Assembly (NCBI RefSeq): GCF_037975215.1
Contig: NZ_CP150239.1
Coordinates: 282,001-346,000 of the forward strand
Length of the DNA: 64,000 bases
Direction of reading: 5' to 3'
DNA from: Solibacillus sp. FSL R5-0449
GTDB lineage: Bacteria > Bacillota > Bacilli > Bacillales_A > Planococcaceae
A program made the position numbers and the translations under genes. This document shows positions 17,489 to 25,367 of this stretch, piece by piece (the stretch's first letter is position 1; each line of letters starts with the position of its first letter). The notes under the pieces were generated by a model. The model ran no database searches, had not been told where the DNA came from, and worked only from the letters and a program-made list of their open reading frames with translations.

Positions 17489-19138
17489 ATGGTATTAATA
17501 CAACAACAGCGTTCTTGGTCAACAAGATTAGAAGGAAAGAAAAAGAGATTGGCGGAAGTGGAGCATCTAGTGAATGGTGTAACAATTCCTACAGAAAAAA
17601 TTGTAGACGTACTTGAATTGCTTATTAAACCGGGGGATCGGGTTGTTCTTGAAGGAAACAATCAAAAGCAGGCGTCATTTTTATCTCAAGCGCTAGTGAA
17701 GGTCGATCCAGAGCGTGTACATGATTTACATATGATTATGTCCAGTGTGTCGCGTCCGGAACATTTAGATATTTTTGAAGAAGGAATCGCAAAGAAAATC
17801 GATTTAAGTTTTGCAGGGCCTCAAAGTTTACGTATCGCACAGATGATCGAAGATGGCCGATTGATTTTAGGGGATCTGCACACATATGTTGAGCTTTATG
17901 GGAGACTTTTTATCGATTTAATTCCGAATATTGCGTTAGTCGCGGCGGATAAAGCAGACCGCTTCGGAAACTTATATACAGGACCAAATACGGAAGAAAC
18001 GCCGACAATTGTAGAGGCAGCGGCTTTCCGTGACGGAATTGTAATCGCTCAAGTAAATGAAATTGTGGATGAATTGCCACGTGTCGATATTCCGGGTTCT
18101 TGGGTAGATTTCATCGTTGAAGCGGATGAGCCGTATGAACTGGAGCCGTTATTTACTCGTGATCCACGCCATATTACGGATATCCAGATTTTACAGGCGA
18201 TGATGTGTATTCGAGGTATTTATGAAAAACACGGCGTTCAATCTTTAAACCATGGGATTGGCTTTAATACCGCTGCAATCGAGCTGCTGTTACCTTCTTA
18301 TGGTGAGCAATTAGGCTTGAAGGGGAAAATATGCAAAAACTGGGTTCTGAATCCGCACCCGACACTGATCCCGGCGATTGAAACAGGATGGGTAGAAAGT
18401 GTTCACTGTTTTGGCGGTGAGCTAGGGATGGAAAAATATGTAGAGGCACGTCGCGATATTTTCTTCACAGGGAAAGATGGCAGCCTTCGTTCGAATCGTA
18501 CATTGGCACAGCTTGCAGGTCAGTATGCAGTAGATTTATTTATCGGATCGACACTGCAAATGGATGCATACGGAAATTCTTCGACAGTAACAAAAGGGCG
18601 CGTTGCAGGTTATGGTGGTGCACCGAATATGGGACATGATCCAGGCGGACGCCGTCACTCAACGGAAGCTTGGTACAACATGATGACGAGTCAGGATGAA
18701 TTGGCTCGCGGGAAAAAACTGGTGGTTCAAGTAGCAGAAACATTCCAGGATGCCAATACACCTGTCTTTGTTGAACGCCTAGATGCGATTGACGTAAAGA
18801 AACAGGCGAACTTGGCAGTTGCTCCGGTTATGATTTATGCGGAAGATGTTACACATGTTGTGACAGAAGAAGGGATTGCCTACTTATATAAAACAGATAG
18901 CCCGGCAGAACGTAGAGAAATGATCGCTTCGATTGCAGGGGTAACACCATTAGGAATGGAAAATGATGTGAAGCGTACAAAATCACTTCGCGAGCGCGGT
19001 TTAGTGGCAATGCCGGAAGACTTGAATATTTTACGCGGTGAAGCGAACCGTTCATTATTGGCGGCAAAAAATATTGATGAACTTGTTCAATGGTCTGGTG
19101 GATTATATGAGCCACCAACGAAATTCAAAAGTTGGTAA
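17489..19138 (+). CDS. mdcA: Malonate decarboxylase alpha subunit, acetyl-S-ACP:malonate ACP transferase (MdcA)
   Basis: Alpha subunit of the biotin-independent malonate decarboxylase, 549 residues, the normal size. It exchanges acetate for malonate on the prosthetic thiol of the acyl carrier protein. Family-typical segments include GYGGAPNMGHDPGGRRHSTE and EGIAYLYKTDSPAERREMIA in the CoA-transferase-like fold. ATG at 17489 with ribosome site AAGGGGTG just upstream. It is followed 12 nt later by mdcB. Confidence 0.92.
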   Translation: MVLIQQQRSWSTRLEGKKKRLAEVEHLVNGVTIPTEKIVDVLELLIKPGDRVVLEGNNQKQASFLSQALVKVDPERVHDLHMIMSSVSRPEHLDIFEEGIAKKIDLSFAGPQSLRIAQMIEDGRLILGDLHTYVELYGRLFIDLIPNIALVAADKADRFGNLYTGPNTEETPTIVEAAAFRDGIVIAQVNEIVDELPRVDIPGSWVDFIVEADEPYELEPLFTRDPRHITDIQILQAMMCIRGIYEKHGVQSLNHGIGFNTAAIELLLPSYGEQLGLKGKICKNWVLNPHPTLIPAIETGWVESVHCFGGELGMEKYVEARRDIFFTGKDGSLRSNRTLAQLAGQYAVDLFIGSTLQMDAYGNSSTVTKGRVAGYGGAPNMGHDPGGRRHSTEAWYNMMTSQDELARGKKLVVQVAETFQDANTPVFVERLDAIDVKKQANLAVAPVMIYAEDVTHVVTEEGIAYLYKTDSPAERREMIASIAGVTPLGMENDVKRTKSLRERGLVAMPEDLNILRGEANRSLLAAKNIDELVQWSGGLYEPPTKFKSW

Positions 19139-19150
19139 GGAGCTGAAGGA

Positions 19151-20020
19151 ATGAAACAGCATGTAATTTGTAAACGGATTGCTGATGAGGCAGTTGCAGC
19201 ATTAATCGAAGAAGTTCAATTAACACCAAAGCCTGGTTTAGTAGATACAGACAATAATGGTGCACATCATGATTTATCTTTAACAAAAATGCAAAATTCA
19301 GCCCATTCATTGCACAATACGTTTTATCAAATGGCAATGCTGAGTTTCAACCGACAGCCGACAGTAGAAATAAGGGAACAATTTGGGGCAATAGGACGGA
19401 ATGGCGAAAAGGAAATGTTTGCGGTTACTGAAAATAGTAACACGCACAAAGGGGCGATCTGGTCGATTGGATTACTTTGCTCTGCAATTGCAAGAAGACA
19501 GGGCCAAGTACTTTTTCCGCAAGTATTTAATGATGCTGCAGAATTGGCCAATCTTCCGGATCAATATATTCCAAAGTCCAAAACGAACGGAAGCAAAGTA
19601 AAAGAGAATTATGGAATTCCGGGTGCGAGAGAAGAAGCCCAACAGGCATTCCCTCACATTCAAAAATATAGTTTGCCAGCGTTTTTACAGGCGGCACAGA
19701 AGATGTCGCTAAGAGATGCGAAGCTTACGACATTGTTAGTACTGATCGCAAATTTAAACGACACTTGTTTACTTCATCGAGGCGGTCTTGAAGGATTGGA
19801 AATGGCGAAGCGGGAAGCGAAAAAACTGCTGACTAACTTTTCAATTTCAAATATGAAGAAACTTGATGAATTGTATATTAAGCACTGGTTATCTCCAGGG
19901 GGTTCGGCTGATTTGTTGGCAGCCACAATATTCGTAATTAATATGTCAGATAAACTGAAAAGGGGTGCACAGCATGGAAAAGTTGAATTACACGTTTCAG
20001 GCAAATCGTCCGGTTACTAA
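19151..20020 (+). CDS. mdcB: Triphosphoribosyl-dephospho-CoA synthase (MdcB)
   Basis: CitG/MdcB-family enzyme of 289 residues that makes the prosthetic-group precursor 2'-(5''-triphosphoribosyl)-3'-dephospho-CoA from ATP and dephospho-CoA. Conserved segments EVQLTPKPGLVDTDNNGAH near the N-terminus, THKGAIWSIGLL in the middle and LSPGGSADLLAATIF at the end are typical. Ribosome site AAGGAG. It overlaps the start of mdcC by about 47 nt, which indicates coupled translation. Confidence 0.92.
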   Translation: MKQHVICKRIADEAVAALIEEVQLTPKPGLVDTDNNGAHHDLSLTKMQNSAHSLHNTFYQMAMLSFNRQPTVEIREQFGAIGRNGEKEMFAVTENSNTHKGAIWSIGLLCSAIARRQGQVLFPQVFNDAAELANLPDQYIPKSKTNGSKVKENYGIPGAREEAQQAFPHIQKYSLPAFLQAAQKMSLRDAKLTTLLVLIANLNDTCLLHRGGLEGLEMAKREAKKLLTNFSISNMKKLDELYIKHWLSPGGSADLLAATIFVINMSDKLKRGAQHGKVELHVSGKSSGY

Positions 20021-20270
20021 GCAGGCGCATATCGGGGTTGTAGGATCGGGGGATTTAGAAATACTGATCCAGCCAATCGAAGGCTCGGAAACAAAAGTAG
20101 AAGTTCGTACAGGAATTACAGGTTATGCTGAAACTTGGCAAAAAGTAGTGGAGCGCTTTGTTTCTCAGCAGGATATATTGGCTTCGATTAAGATTAATGA
20201 TTTCGGTGCAACACCAGGTGTCGTATCGATACGACTTGCACAGGCAGCGGAGGTGGTTTTCGGTGAATAA
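19974..20270 (+). CDS. mdcC: Malonate decarboxylase acyl carrier protein, delta subunit (MdcC)
   Basis: Small acyl carrier subunit of 98 residues. Ser25 in GVVGSGDLEI is the attachment site for the triphosphoribosyl-dephospho-CoA arm, matching the CitD/MdcC family. The ATG at 19974 is chosen because AAAAGGGG lies 8 nt upstream; the alternative GTG at 19965 overlaps that site. It begins inside mdcB and its end overlaps the next gene by 8 nt. Confidence 0.9.
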   Translation: MEKLNYTFQANRPVTKQAHIGVVGSGDLEILIQPIEGSETKVEVRTGITGYAETWQKVVERFVSQQDILASIKINDFGATPGVVSIRLAQAAEVVFGE

Positions 20271-21951
20271 TTCTATTACATTACCTGTAAGTATAGTAGA
20301 AAGTAAGGCTAGAGAACGTGCACTTTTACTATTAGATGAAGGAACAGCACATGAAATATTAGGTCCATTCGACTTTTTTGAATCACCTCATCTAGAAGCG
20401 CAAAATATCGTTCCGCAAAGTGATGATGGAATGATTATCATGCAAGGGACCATCCGTGGCCGTCGTTCATTAGTTATTTCAATAGAAGGAAGTTTCCAAG
20501 GCGGAGGAATCGGTGAAGTTTCCGGCGCGAAATTTGCAGGGGCTTTAGAGCGTGCATATGCGTCATGTGAAGCAGGAGAACTTATTTATCCGGTTATCAT
20601 TTACGATACAGGCGGCGTTCGTCTGCAAGAAGCGAACTACGGACTTCTTTCGATTGCTGAAATTAGTTCAGCGATTGTCGCTTTGAAAAAATATGTACCT
20701 GTCATCGGTATCATTCCTGGGAAAGTCGGTTCTTTCGGAGGGATGTCATTAACAGCAGGTCTTTGTTCCGCTTTAATTATGACACGAGAAGGGCGTCTTG
20801 GTATGAACGGTCCTGAAGTAGTTCAGCAGGAAGCGGGTATCCAAGAGCTGAATGCAAAACAAAAGCCGTTTATCTGGAAAATGATTGGCGGGTCAATGCG
20901 CCATAATTCAAACTTAGTGGATGCAATCGTTGAAGATGATGTCGTAAACTACTTAGATACGCTGGAAGACTTATGGGCAAAAAACAGCTTCAAACAAAGA
21001 ACAACAGAGTACGATACATTTTTAAATATGCTGAAGCACTTACAGTTTGAAGAAAAAATCAGTACGGAAGAAGCACAGGAAATTTTGAGCAACCGAGCTG
21101 AATTGGCAAATGCTGAAGCAACGGTGGCGGATGGGGAAAATCCAAGCAGAGGCCGTACATGGTTTAATGCATTTACAAATAATGCACCATCGATCTCAGA
21201 GACACCATCAGTCTTAGTGGCTGATGCTGAATTAAATGGAGAAAAAGCGCGTTTTATCGCTGTCGTGCCAAACAGTGAAAGTAAATTTTACCGTGCCCGC
21301 AATGGGGAGTTTGGTCTGCAGGAAGCATGGACTGTTGCGAAATATATTCGTCAGGCAATTGAAGAAGATAAAAATTCAGCGGTTAAAAGATTAATCGTTC
21401 CTATTGTCGATGTTCCAGGTCAGGCATTCGGCTATCACGAAGAATTATTCGGTATTTACTTAGCTTGTGCAGCAAGTGTTGAAGCGTATGCAGTTGCGCG
21501 ACAAAGCGGACATCCAATCGTTACATGTGTTGTAGGTAAAGCGATTTCAGGAGCATTTTTAGCACACGGTATGCAAGGTAACCGTATTATTTCGCTTGAT
21601 GATTCAGAAGTGCAAGTACATGTAATGTCAAAAAAATCAGCAGCGCTTGTTACAATGCGTACTGTTGAAGAGCTGGACGAATTTGCAAAATCTGTTCCAT
21701 CGATGGCGTATGATGTCCATTCATTCCAAACGCTTGGCGCATTACATGAGTTGATCGACGGTATTAACGCAGACGAACCATCTAAAGAACAAGTTCGAAA
21801 AGTTCTTCATACAATTGTAATGGCAAAAGAAGATATTATTCAATCTGGAGACAGAACGTTAGCAAATCGAATTCAATCAAAAGTAGCGGTTGAAAACGGC
21901 CGTAAAGCATCGATTGCTGTACGTGAAAAGATCACACAGCAATGGAACTAA
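20263..21951 (+). CDS. mdcDE: Malonate decarboxylase fused beta-gamma subunit (MdcD-MdcE)
   Basis: A single 562-residue chain carries both carboxylase-like domains that decarboxylate malonyl-S-ACP. MdcD-like residues about 1-290 contain the crotonase-fold stretch YDTGGVRLQEANYGLL; MdcE-like residues about 295-562 contain DVPGQAFGYHEELFGIYL and GKAISGAFLAHGMQGNRI. In Klebsiella and Pseudomonas these are two separate proteins. The start is GTG at 20263 with GGAGGTGG upstream (20249-20256); the open frame extends further 5' but only inside mdcC. Its stop overlaps the start of mdcG. Confidence 0.88.
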   Translation: MNNSITLPVSIVESKARERALLLLDEGTAHEILGPFDFFESPHLEAQNIVPQSDDGMIIMQGTIRGRRSLVISIEGSFQGGGIGEVSGAKFAGALERAYASCEAGELIYPVIIYDTGGVRLQEANYGLLSIAEISSAIVALKKYVPVIGIIPGKVGSFGGMSLTAGLCSALIMTREGRLGMNGPEVVQQEAGIQELNAKQKPFIWKMIGGSMRHNSNLVDAIVEDDVVNYLDTLEDLWAKNSFKQRTTEYDTFLNMLKHLQFEEKISTEEAQEILSNRAELANAEATVADGENPSRGRTWFNAFTNNAPSISETPSVLVADAELNGEKARFIAVVPNSESKFYRARNGEFGLQEAWTVAKYIRQAIEEDKNSAVKRLIVPIVDVPGQAFGYHEELFGIYLACAASVEAYAVARQSGHPIVTCVVGKAISGAFLAHGMQGNRIISLDDSEVQVHVMSKKSAALVTMRTVEELDEFAKSVPSMAYDVHSFQTLGALHELIDGINADEPSKEQVRKVLHTIVMAKEDIIQSGDRTLANRIQSKVAVENGRKASIAVREKITQQWN

Positions 21952-22544
21952 CTGTACATGATTTAGTTTATTTGAAGGCCATGGATCAAATCGAGTATTT
22001 CGGTGAATATCCGGATTGGTTGAGTGAGGATGAAATGGCTCAAGGCATTGCTGTTGTAAGACGTATGAAAGTAGAGGATGGGAAAGTGGCGATAGGCTTC
22101 CGGGGGAATAATCGCTCGAAACGGTTTGCAGCGGTTACAACAATCTCGAATATTAAACGTGTAATTCGGCCGTTTGATATTTTAGGAAATTCATATCCCA
22201 AGACGCATCTTCAATCACTTGCTCACATTGAAAAGGTATTGGATGGTTTTAAATGGGGCATTGGAGGAAGTGTCGGCTTTTCCATGGCAACGGGAATCAA
22301 TGTGTGCCATGAAAAGAGTGATATTGACATTGTCATGTACTGTGAAAAACTGCAGCAGCTGGATCAGTTGAAACCTATTCTTGCACAGCTGCAAAAGAGT
22401 GAGCACCGTGTGGATGTCCAAGTGGAGATTTTAGGCGTTGGAGCGGTTGTTTTAGCCGATTATTTACAACACTCTTCTTTTATCGTAAGGACGGGTACTG
22501 GGCCGATTCTGCTTGAAAAAGAATCATTAATTTATAAAGGGTAG
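21942..22544 (+). CDS. mdcG: Malonate decarboxylase holo-ACP synthase (MdcG)
   Basis: Phosphoribosyl-dephospho-CoA transferase of 200 residues that loads the prosthetic group onto MdcC. The nucleotidyltransferase pattern is GGSVGFSMATG followed by SDIDI with the metal-binding Asp127 and Asp129. It starts at ATG 21942 inside the end of mdcDE, with no strong ribosome site, so translation is probably coupled. Last gene of the operon; a terminator follows directly. Confidence 0.88.
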   Translation: MELTVHDLVYLKAMDQIEYFGEYPDWLSEDEMAQGIAVVRRMKVEDGKVAIGFRGNNRSKRFAAVTTISNIKRVIRPFDILGNSYPKTHLQSLAHIEKVLDGFKWGIGGSVGFSMATGINVCHEKSDIDIVMYCEKLQQLDQLKPILAQLQKSEHRVDVQVEILGVGAVVLADYLQHSSFIVRTGTGPILLEKESLIYKG

Positions 22545-22550
22545 TCTGTT

Positions 22551-22594
22551 TTCCCATTGAGTAACTAGCGGTTATTCAATGGGAATTTTTTTTT
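22551..22594 (+). terminator. Terminator of the mdc operon
   Basis: Inverted repeat TTCCCATTGA / TCAATGGGAA followed by eight T residues. Confidence 0.9.
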
Positions 22595-22600
22595 ACCCAC

Positions 22601-22853
22601 AAAAAAACACTTTCACCATTTCAGTGAAAGTGCTTGTAAGTATAACTGTTATAGGCTGTTATGTAAGCAGCCACATTGCCGTAGTTATTATAGAAAGTTT
22701 TAAACCACCACTCCTCAAAGTGGGTGTTCGCAAATGCTATCCTGTCTATCCTGAAGTCAAAAGAGTCCAGGCACGCCATTCCAACATCGATGTAAAACTC
22801 CCTGTATAAGTATAAAGGTTAAAACTTAATATTCGTACGTACAACGTAGCCTT
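22601..22853 (-). ncRNA. ssrS: Probable 6S RNA (SsrS; Bacillus 6S-2-like)
   Basis: A gene-free stretch that, read on the minus strand, has its own promoter (22860-22888), a start near 22853 and an intrinsic terminator ending in seven T (22601-22632). The two ends can pair: AATAAGGCT and GTTGTA near the 5' end with UAC, AAC and AGCCUAU near the 3' end. About 37-40 nt from the start lies CCUUU, whose complement on the other strand reads AAAGGTTAAAACTTAAT; this resembles, from memory, the product RNA made on B. subtilis 6S-2. A strong apical hairpin CCACU/AGUGG closes the middle. Together these fit a 6S RNA; no covariance model was run. Confidence 0.62.
22608..22632 (-). terminator. Terminator of the 6S RNA candidate
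   Basis: Perfect 9-bp inverted repeat CACTTTCAC / GTGAAAGTG; on the minus strand it is followed by seven T residues. Confidence 0.85.
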
Positions 22854-22859
22854 ATTGTT

Positions 22860-22888
22860 ATCTTATAGTAAGTTAAATCGGATTGCAA
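22860..22888 (-). promoter_or_regulatory. Promoter of the 6S RNA candidate
   Basis: On the minus strand TTGCAA (22883-22888), 17-bp spacer, TAAGAT (22860-22865); no coding sequence follows until the downstream terminator. Confidence 0.5.
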
Positions 22889-22978
22889 TAAAGTATGTTT
22901 TTAAAAAAAAGTCAAATGATTTGAATGGGATTATTGAAGATTTTGCGGAATAAAATGCTGGAATTATTTCCAAAATAA

Positions 22979-23008
22979 AAAAGCCTTCCTTATAAGTCGG
23001 AAGCCTTC
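22979..23008 (-). terminator. Terminator of the HD-domain gene
   Basis: Hairpin with arms AAGCCTTCC and GGAAGCCTT (one mismatch), A-rich on the plus side, giving a U-tract on the minus strand. Confidence 0.65.
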
Positions 23009-23013
23009 TGTTA

Positions 23014-23652
23014 TTATTCTGTATGCTGTTGTAAAATGTTTTCCGTTAGAATTGCTATATCGATGACCGTCTTTTCCGCTACAACATCAGATAAAATTTC
23101 GTTACGGAAATAGTCCACAGATACCGGGAGGTCGATTAAAAGTAACTTGCTGAGTGCTGTTTCATACATATGAACAAACTCTTTGTCGGTATTTCCGCGC
23201 TTCAGCTCTGAGAATGACTCGTAAAACTGATCCAGCTTATCGGCAAACTCAAGCAGCCTTCCTTCTATTGTTTCGTCTTTGCCTTCTTTCATGCGGTCAA
23301 AAAATACGTCTTGTAAATCAAGTGGAATTTCTTCTCGGATGAATTTCTCCATCATTTTTTCTTCGACATGTGAAAGCATCTGCTTTAGTTCGACACTTGC
23401 ATGTTTGACAGGTGTTTTAATATCTCCGATAAATACTTCGGCAAAATCGTGATTAATCGTTTTTTCGTATAACGATTTCCAGTCGATTTTACTGCCTGCA
23501 CGTTCTTCCAATGTTGCAAAGAACATCGCGTACTGAGAAACCTTCCATGAGTGTGCTGCCACATTATGCTCTTCAAATTTAAAGCGACCGGGACAGCGGA
23601 TGATGCGCTCTAAATCATTTAAACTTGTAAAAAATGTATGAATACCTATAAT
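23014..23652 (-). CDS. HD-domain phosphohydrolase, YfbR/5'-nucleotidase-like
   Basis: HD-superfamily protein of about 212 residues resembling YfbR-type 5'-deoxynucleotidases. Metal-binding residues are visible in the order His (AAHSWKV), His-Asp (NHDFAE), and Asp in FADKLDQ. The start is uncertain. The only standard codon upstream is GTG at 23658, but the sole ribosome site AAAGGAG (23658-23664) runs into it. The codons at a workable distance are ATT (23652, 5 nt) and ATA (23649, 8 nt), both just before the conserved GIHTFF start, so a rare non-AUG start is suggested. 23652 is given here. Single-gene unit with its own terminator. Confidence 0.78.
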   Translation of the reverse strand: MIGIHTFFTSLNDLERIIRCPGRFKFEEHNVAAHSWKVSQYAMFFATLEERAGSKIDWKSLYEKTINHDFAEVFIGDIKTPVKHASVELKQMLSHVEEKMMEKFIREEIPLDLQDVFFDRMKEGKDETIEGRLLEFADKLDQFYESFSELKRGNTDKEFVHMYETALSKLLLIDLPVSVDYFRNEILSDVVAEKTVIDIAILTENILQQHTE

Positions 23653-23907
23653 AATCACTCCTTTACATTTTTATCATCAGTATACTATTAGTTATACCCG
23701 AAAAATGTTTCTTTAAAAGTGTTTAACTGAAATTTAACACATCGTTTACATAAGGGAGAATGCCAAAAATTACGTTCAATTTTCTCATATAAATTCGTTC
23801 ATCTAATATAGTATGTAAAATTTTTAAAATGTCTCCTTCGATTGTTCATATGTAATTCAAATTGCCAATAACAGACGCCCAGTCGAAATACTTATATTTA
23901 AAAACAG

Positions 23908-23946
23908 AAAGGACGCTCACGTGAAATTGTGAGCGTCCTTTCGTTT
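23908..23946. terminator. Terminator of the YjfB-like gene
   Basis: Perfect 13-bp inverted repeat AAAGGACGCTCAC / GTGAGCGTCCTTT with an 8-nt loop, immediately downstream of the minus-strand gene; it could also act on the plus strand. Confidence 0.88.
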
Positions 23947-23953
23947 TTAGATT

Positions 23954-24142
23954 CTAAACCTGGATATCAATCGTTTGTCCTTTATAAGGATGGGGTGCTG
24001 GAGTTGCTTGTGGCTGAGGCATCTCTTCAATCATTTGAACAGCAGTTGCCACACCGGTATTCATTGCCTTGTCTAAAATACTCATCTGGACAGTTTGCTG
24101 CAACGATGCCAACTGAGCTGACATAATGGCGTTTAATTCCAT
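23954..24142 (-). CDS. YjfB-family small protein (putative motility protein)
   Basis: 62-residue protein with the YjfB pattern: helical N-terminus LQQTVQMSILDKAMNT, a Pro/Gln-rich linker, then APHPYKGQTIDIQV at the end. Strong ribosome site AAAAGGAGGGATT before ATG 24142. The family is annotated as putative motility-related because of Firmicute context, but its function is not established. Its 5' leader holds a structured repeat (24165-24262) whose sibling precedes the FhuF-like gene. Single-gene unit with a strong terminator. A plus-strand open frame over the same bases was rejected. Confidence 0.8.
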   Translation of the reverse strand: MELNAIMSAQLASLQQTVQMSILDKAMNTGVATAVQMIEEMPQPQATPAPHPYKGQTIDIQV

Positions 24143-24164
24143 AGTAATCCCTCCTTTTCATGTA

Positions 24165-24262
24165 TCCCGCATTAACGGACACAGGTATGACGATTTAACT
24201 TGTGTTCCTTCAAATAGTGGATTTGGAAGAATACCACTGTTTAAAGTTGCACTTTATATCGT
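24165..24262 (-). repeat. Structured leader repeat, copy 1 (upstream of the YjfB-like gene)
   Basis: Read on the minus strand this begins ATATAAAGTGCAACTT, has an AGTGG/CCACT hairpin, and ends GTTAATGCGGGATA just before the ribosome site. The same ends and hairpin layout recur at 33133-33238 before the FhuF-like gene, so this is a dispersed ~100-nt palindromic element or a leader RNA. The remaining gap to 24538 shows no gene. Confidence 0.55.
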
Positions 24263-24298
24263 CAAAATAGAAAGAATTATTAAAGGAATAAGGGGATT

Positions 24299-24315
24299 TG
24301 TAATAAGTCTGACAA
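24299..24315 (+). promoter_or_regulatory. Possible WalR (YycF) box upstream of the LysM-3D gene
   Basis: TGTAAT-AAGTC-TGACAA fits the WalR direct repeat TGTWAH-N5-TGTWAH with one mismatch. B. subtilis yocH, a LysM-3D enzyme like the gene downstream, is a known WalR target. The distance to the start (about 220 nt) is long, so this is tentative. Confidence 0.3.
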
Positions 24316-24538
24316 CGGATTTCCAATTATTTTTTGCTCCTTTCCTGTCTCTCCGCAAAAAAATGGTAAATCTATGTATAAATCGCTTCAAATTTAGTAA
24401 TAATTATCCAAAAGCTCTGCAATGTGCTTGTAATGGAGGGTTCATATCCGCGTCATCGTGTTGCAATGTATTTGCTGTAAGGTTATAGGCAGAGTCTAAA
24501 AAACCTAAATTTATTTGGGATTATGGAGGGACAGAAAT

Positions 24539-25282
24539 TTGACAAAGAAAAAATTAATGGCAGTTCTATTAGCAGGAGTATTCGCTACAGGGGGGCTATT
24601 TGCATCTCAAGCTTCTGCAGATACTTATACGATCCAACCTGAAGATACACTTTATAAAATAAGTAAACAATTCCAAACATCAGTGGAAGAGATAAAGGAA
24701 TTAAATAATTTAACGAGTAATACAATTTATGTTGGAGATACATTAAAAGTTGGCGGTCATGATGAGAAAGTATATACGATTGCACCAGGCGATACATTAT
24801 TCCATATTGCATTGGCTCATGATGCCACTGTAGACCAGCTGCAAAAATGGAACAATATCAACTCGGACTTAATTTTCCCGGGTGATTCGATTACTGTATC
24901 CGGTCCACATCAGGAATATTCTAAGAGTGAAGTGAAAAGCGCTTCAGGTAGCACACAGGCAAAAACTTCAACAAGTTCAGCTCCTGATTCAGGAAGAACA
25001 CTGACTGTTGAAGCGACAGCGTATACAGCCTATTGTGAGGGTTGTTCAGGGACAACAGCAAACGGTACGAATTTACGCGCCAATCCAAATTTAAAAGTAA
25101 TTGCGGTAGACCCACGTGTCATTCCATTAGGGACAAAAGTTTGGGTTGAAGGATATGGAGAAGCAGTTGCAGCTGACACAGGCGGGGCAATTAAAGGCAA
25201 TAAAATTGATGTATTTATTCCAGACCTAGGTAATGCCTATGAATGGGGCCGTCGTACAGTGCAAGTAAAAATTCTAGACTAA
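24539..25282 (+). CDS. LysM and 3D-domain cell-wall protein (YocH-like)
   Basis: Secreted peptidoglycan-active protein of 247 residues. A Sec signal peptide ends near ASA (about residue 27); two LysM modules follow at about 28-72 (YTIQPEDTLYKIS) and 80-123 (YTIAPGDTLFHIA). A Ser/Thr-rich linker leads to a C-terminal 3D domain (about 160-247), with its acidic residues in AVDPRVIPLG, ADTGGAI and KIDVFI. Such proteins bind and probably cut peptidoglycan. The start is TTG at 24539, 8 nt after GGAGGG; an upstream in-frame TTG includes that site and is rejected. Monocistronic, with a terminator. Confidence 0.88.
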   Translation: MTKKKLMAVLLAGVFATGGLFASQASADTYTIQPEDTLYKISKQFQTSVEEIKELNNLTSNTIYVGDTLKVGGHDEKVYTIAPGDTLFHIALAHDATVDQLQKWNNINSDLIFPGDSITVSGPHQEYSKSEVKSASGSTQAKTSTSSAPDSGRTLTVEATAYTAYCEGCSGTTANGTNLRANPNLKVIAVDPRVIPLGTKVWVEGYGEAVAADTGGAIKGNKIDVFIPDLGNAYEWGRRTVQVKILD

Positions 25283-25292
25283 TACGAAAAGA

Positions 25293-25319
25293 AGCCACTC
25301 AATTTTGGGTGGCTTTTTG
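25293..25319 (+). terminator. Terminator of the LysM-3D gene
   Basis: Stem AGCCAC / GTGGCT followed by TTTTTG. Confidence 0.75.
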
Positions 25320-25367
25320 TATATTCAGCCTTCTTTATTGAAATACTAGCTGTAAGGAGGGGATAGT

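Noticed and set aside
22579-22809. 76-codon plus frame
   Set aside because: It lies antisense to the 6S RNA candidate and begins in the mdc terminator.
24126-24488. 120-codon plus frame
   Set aside because: It starts antisense to the YjfB-like gene and crosses its leader repeat; composition is not protein-like.
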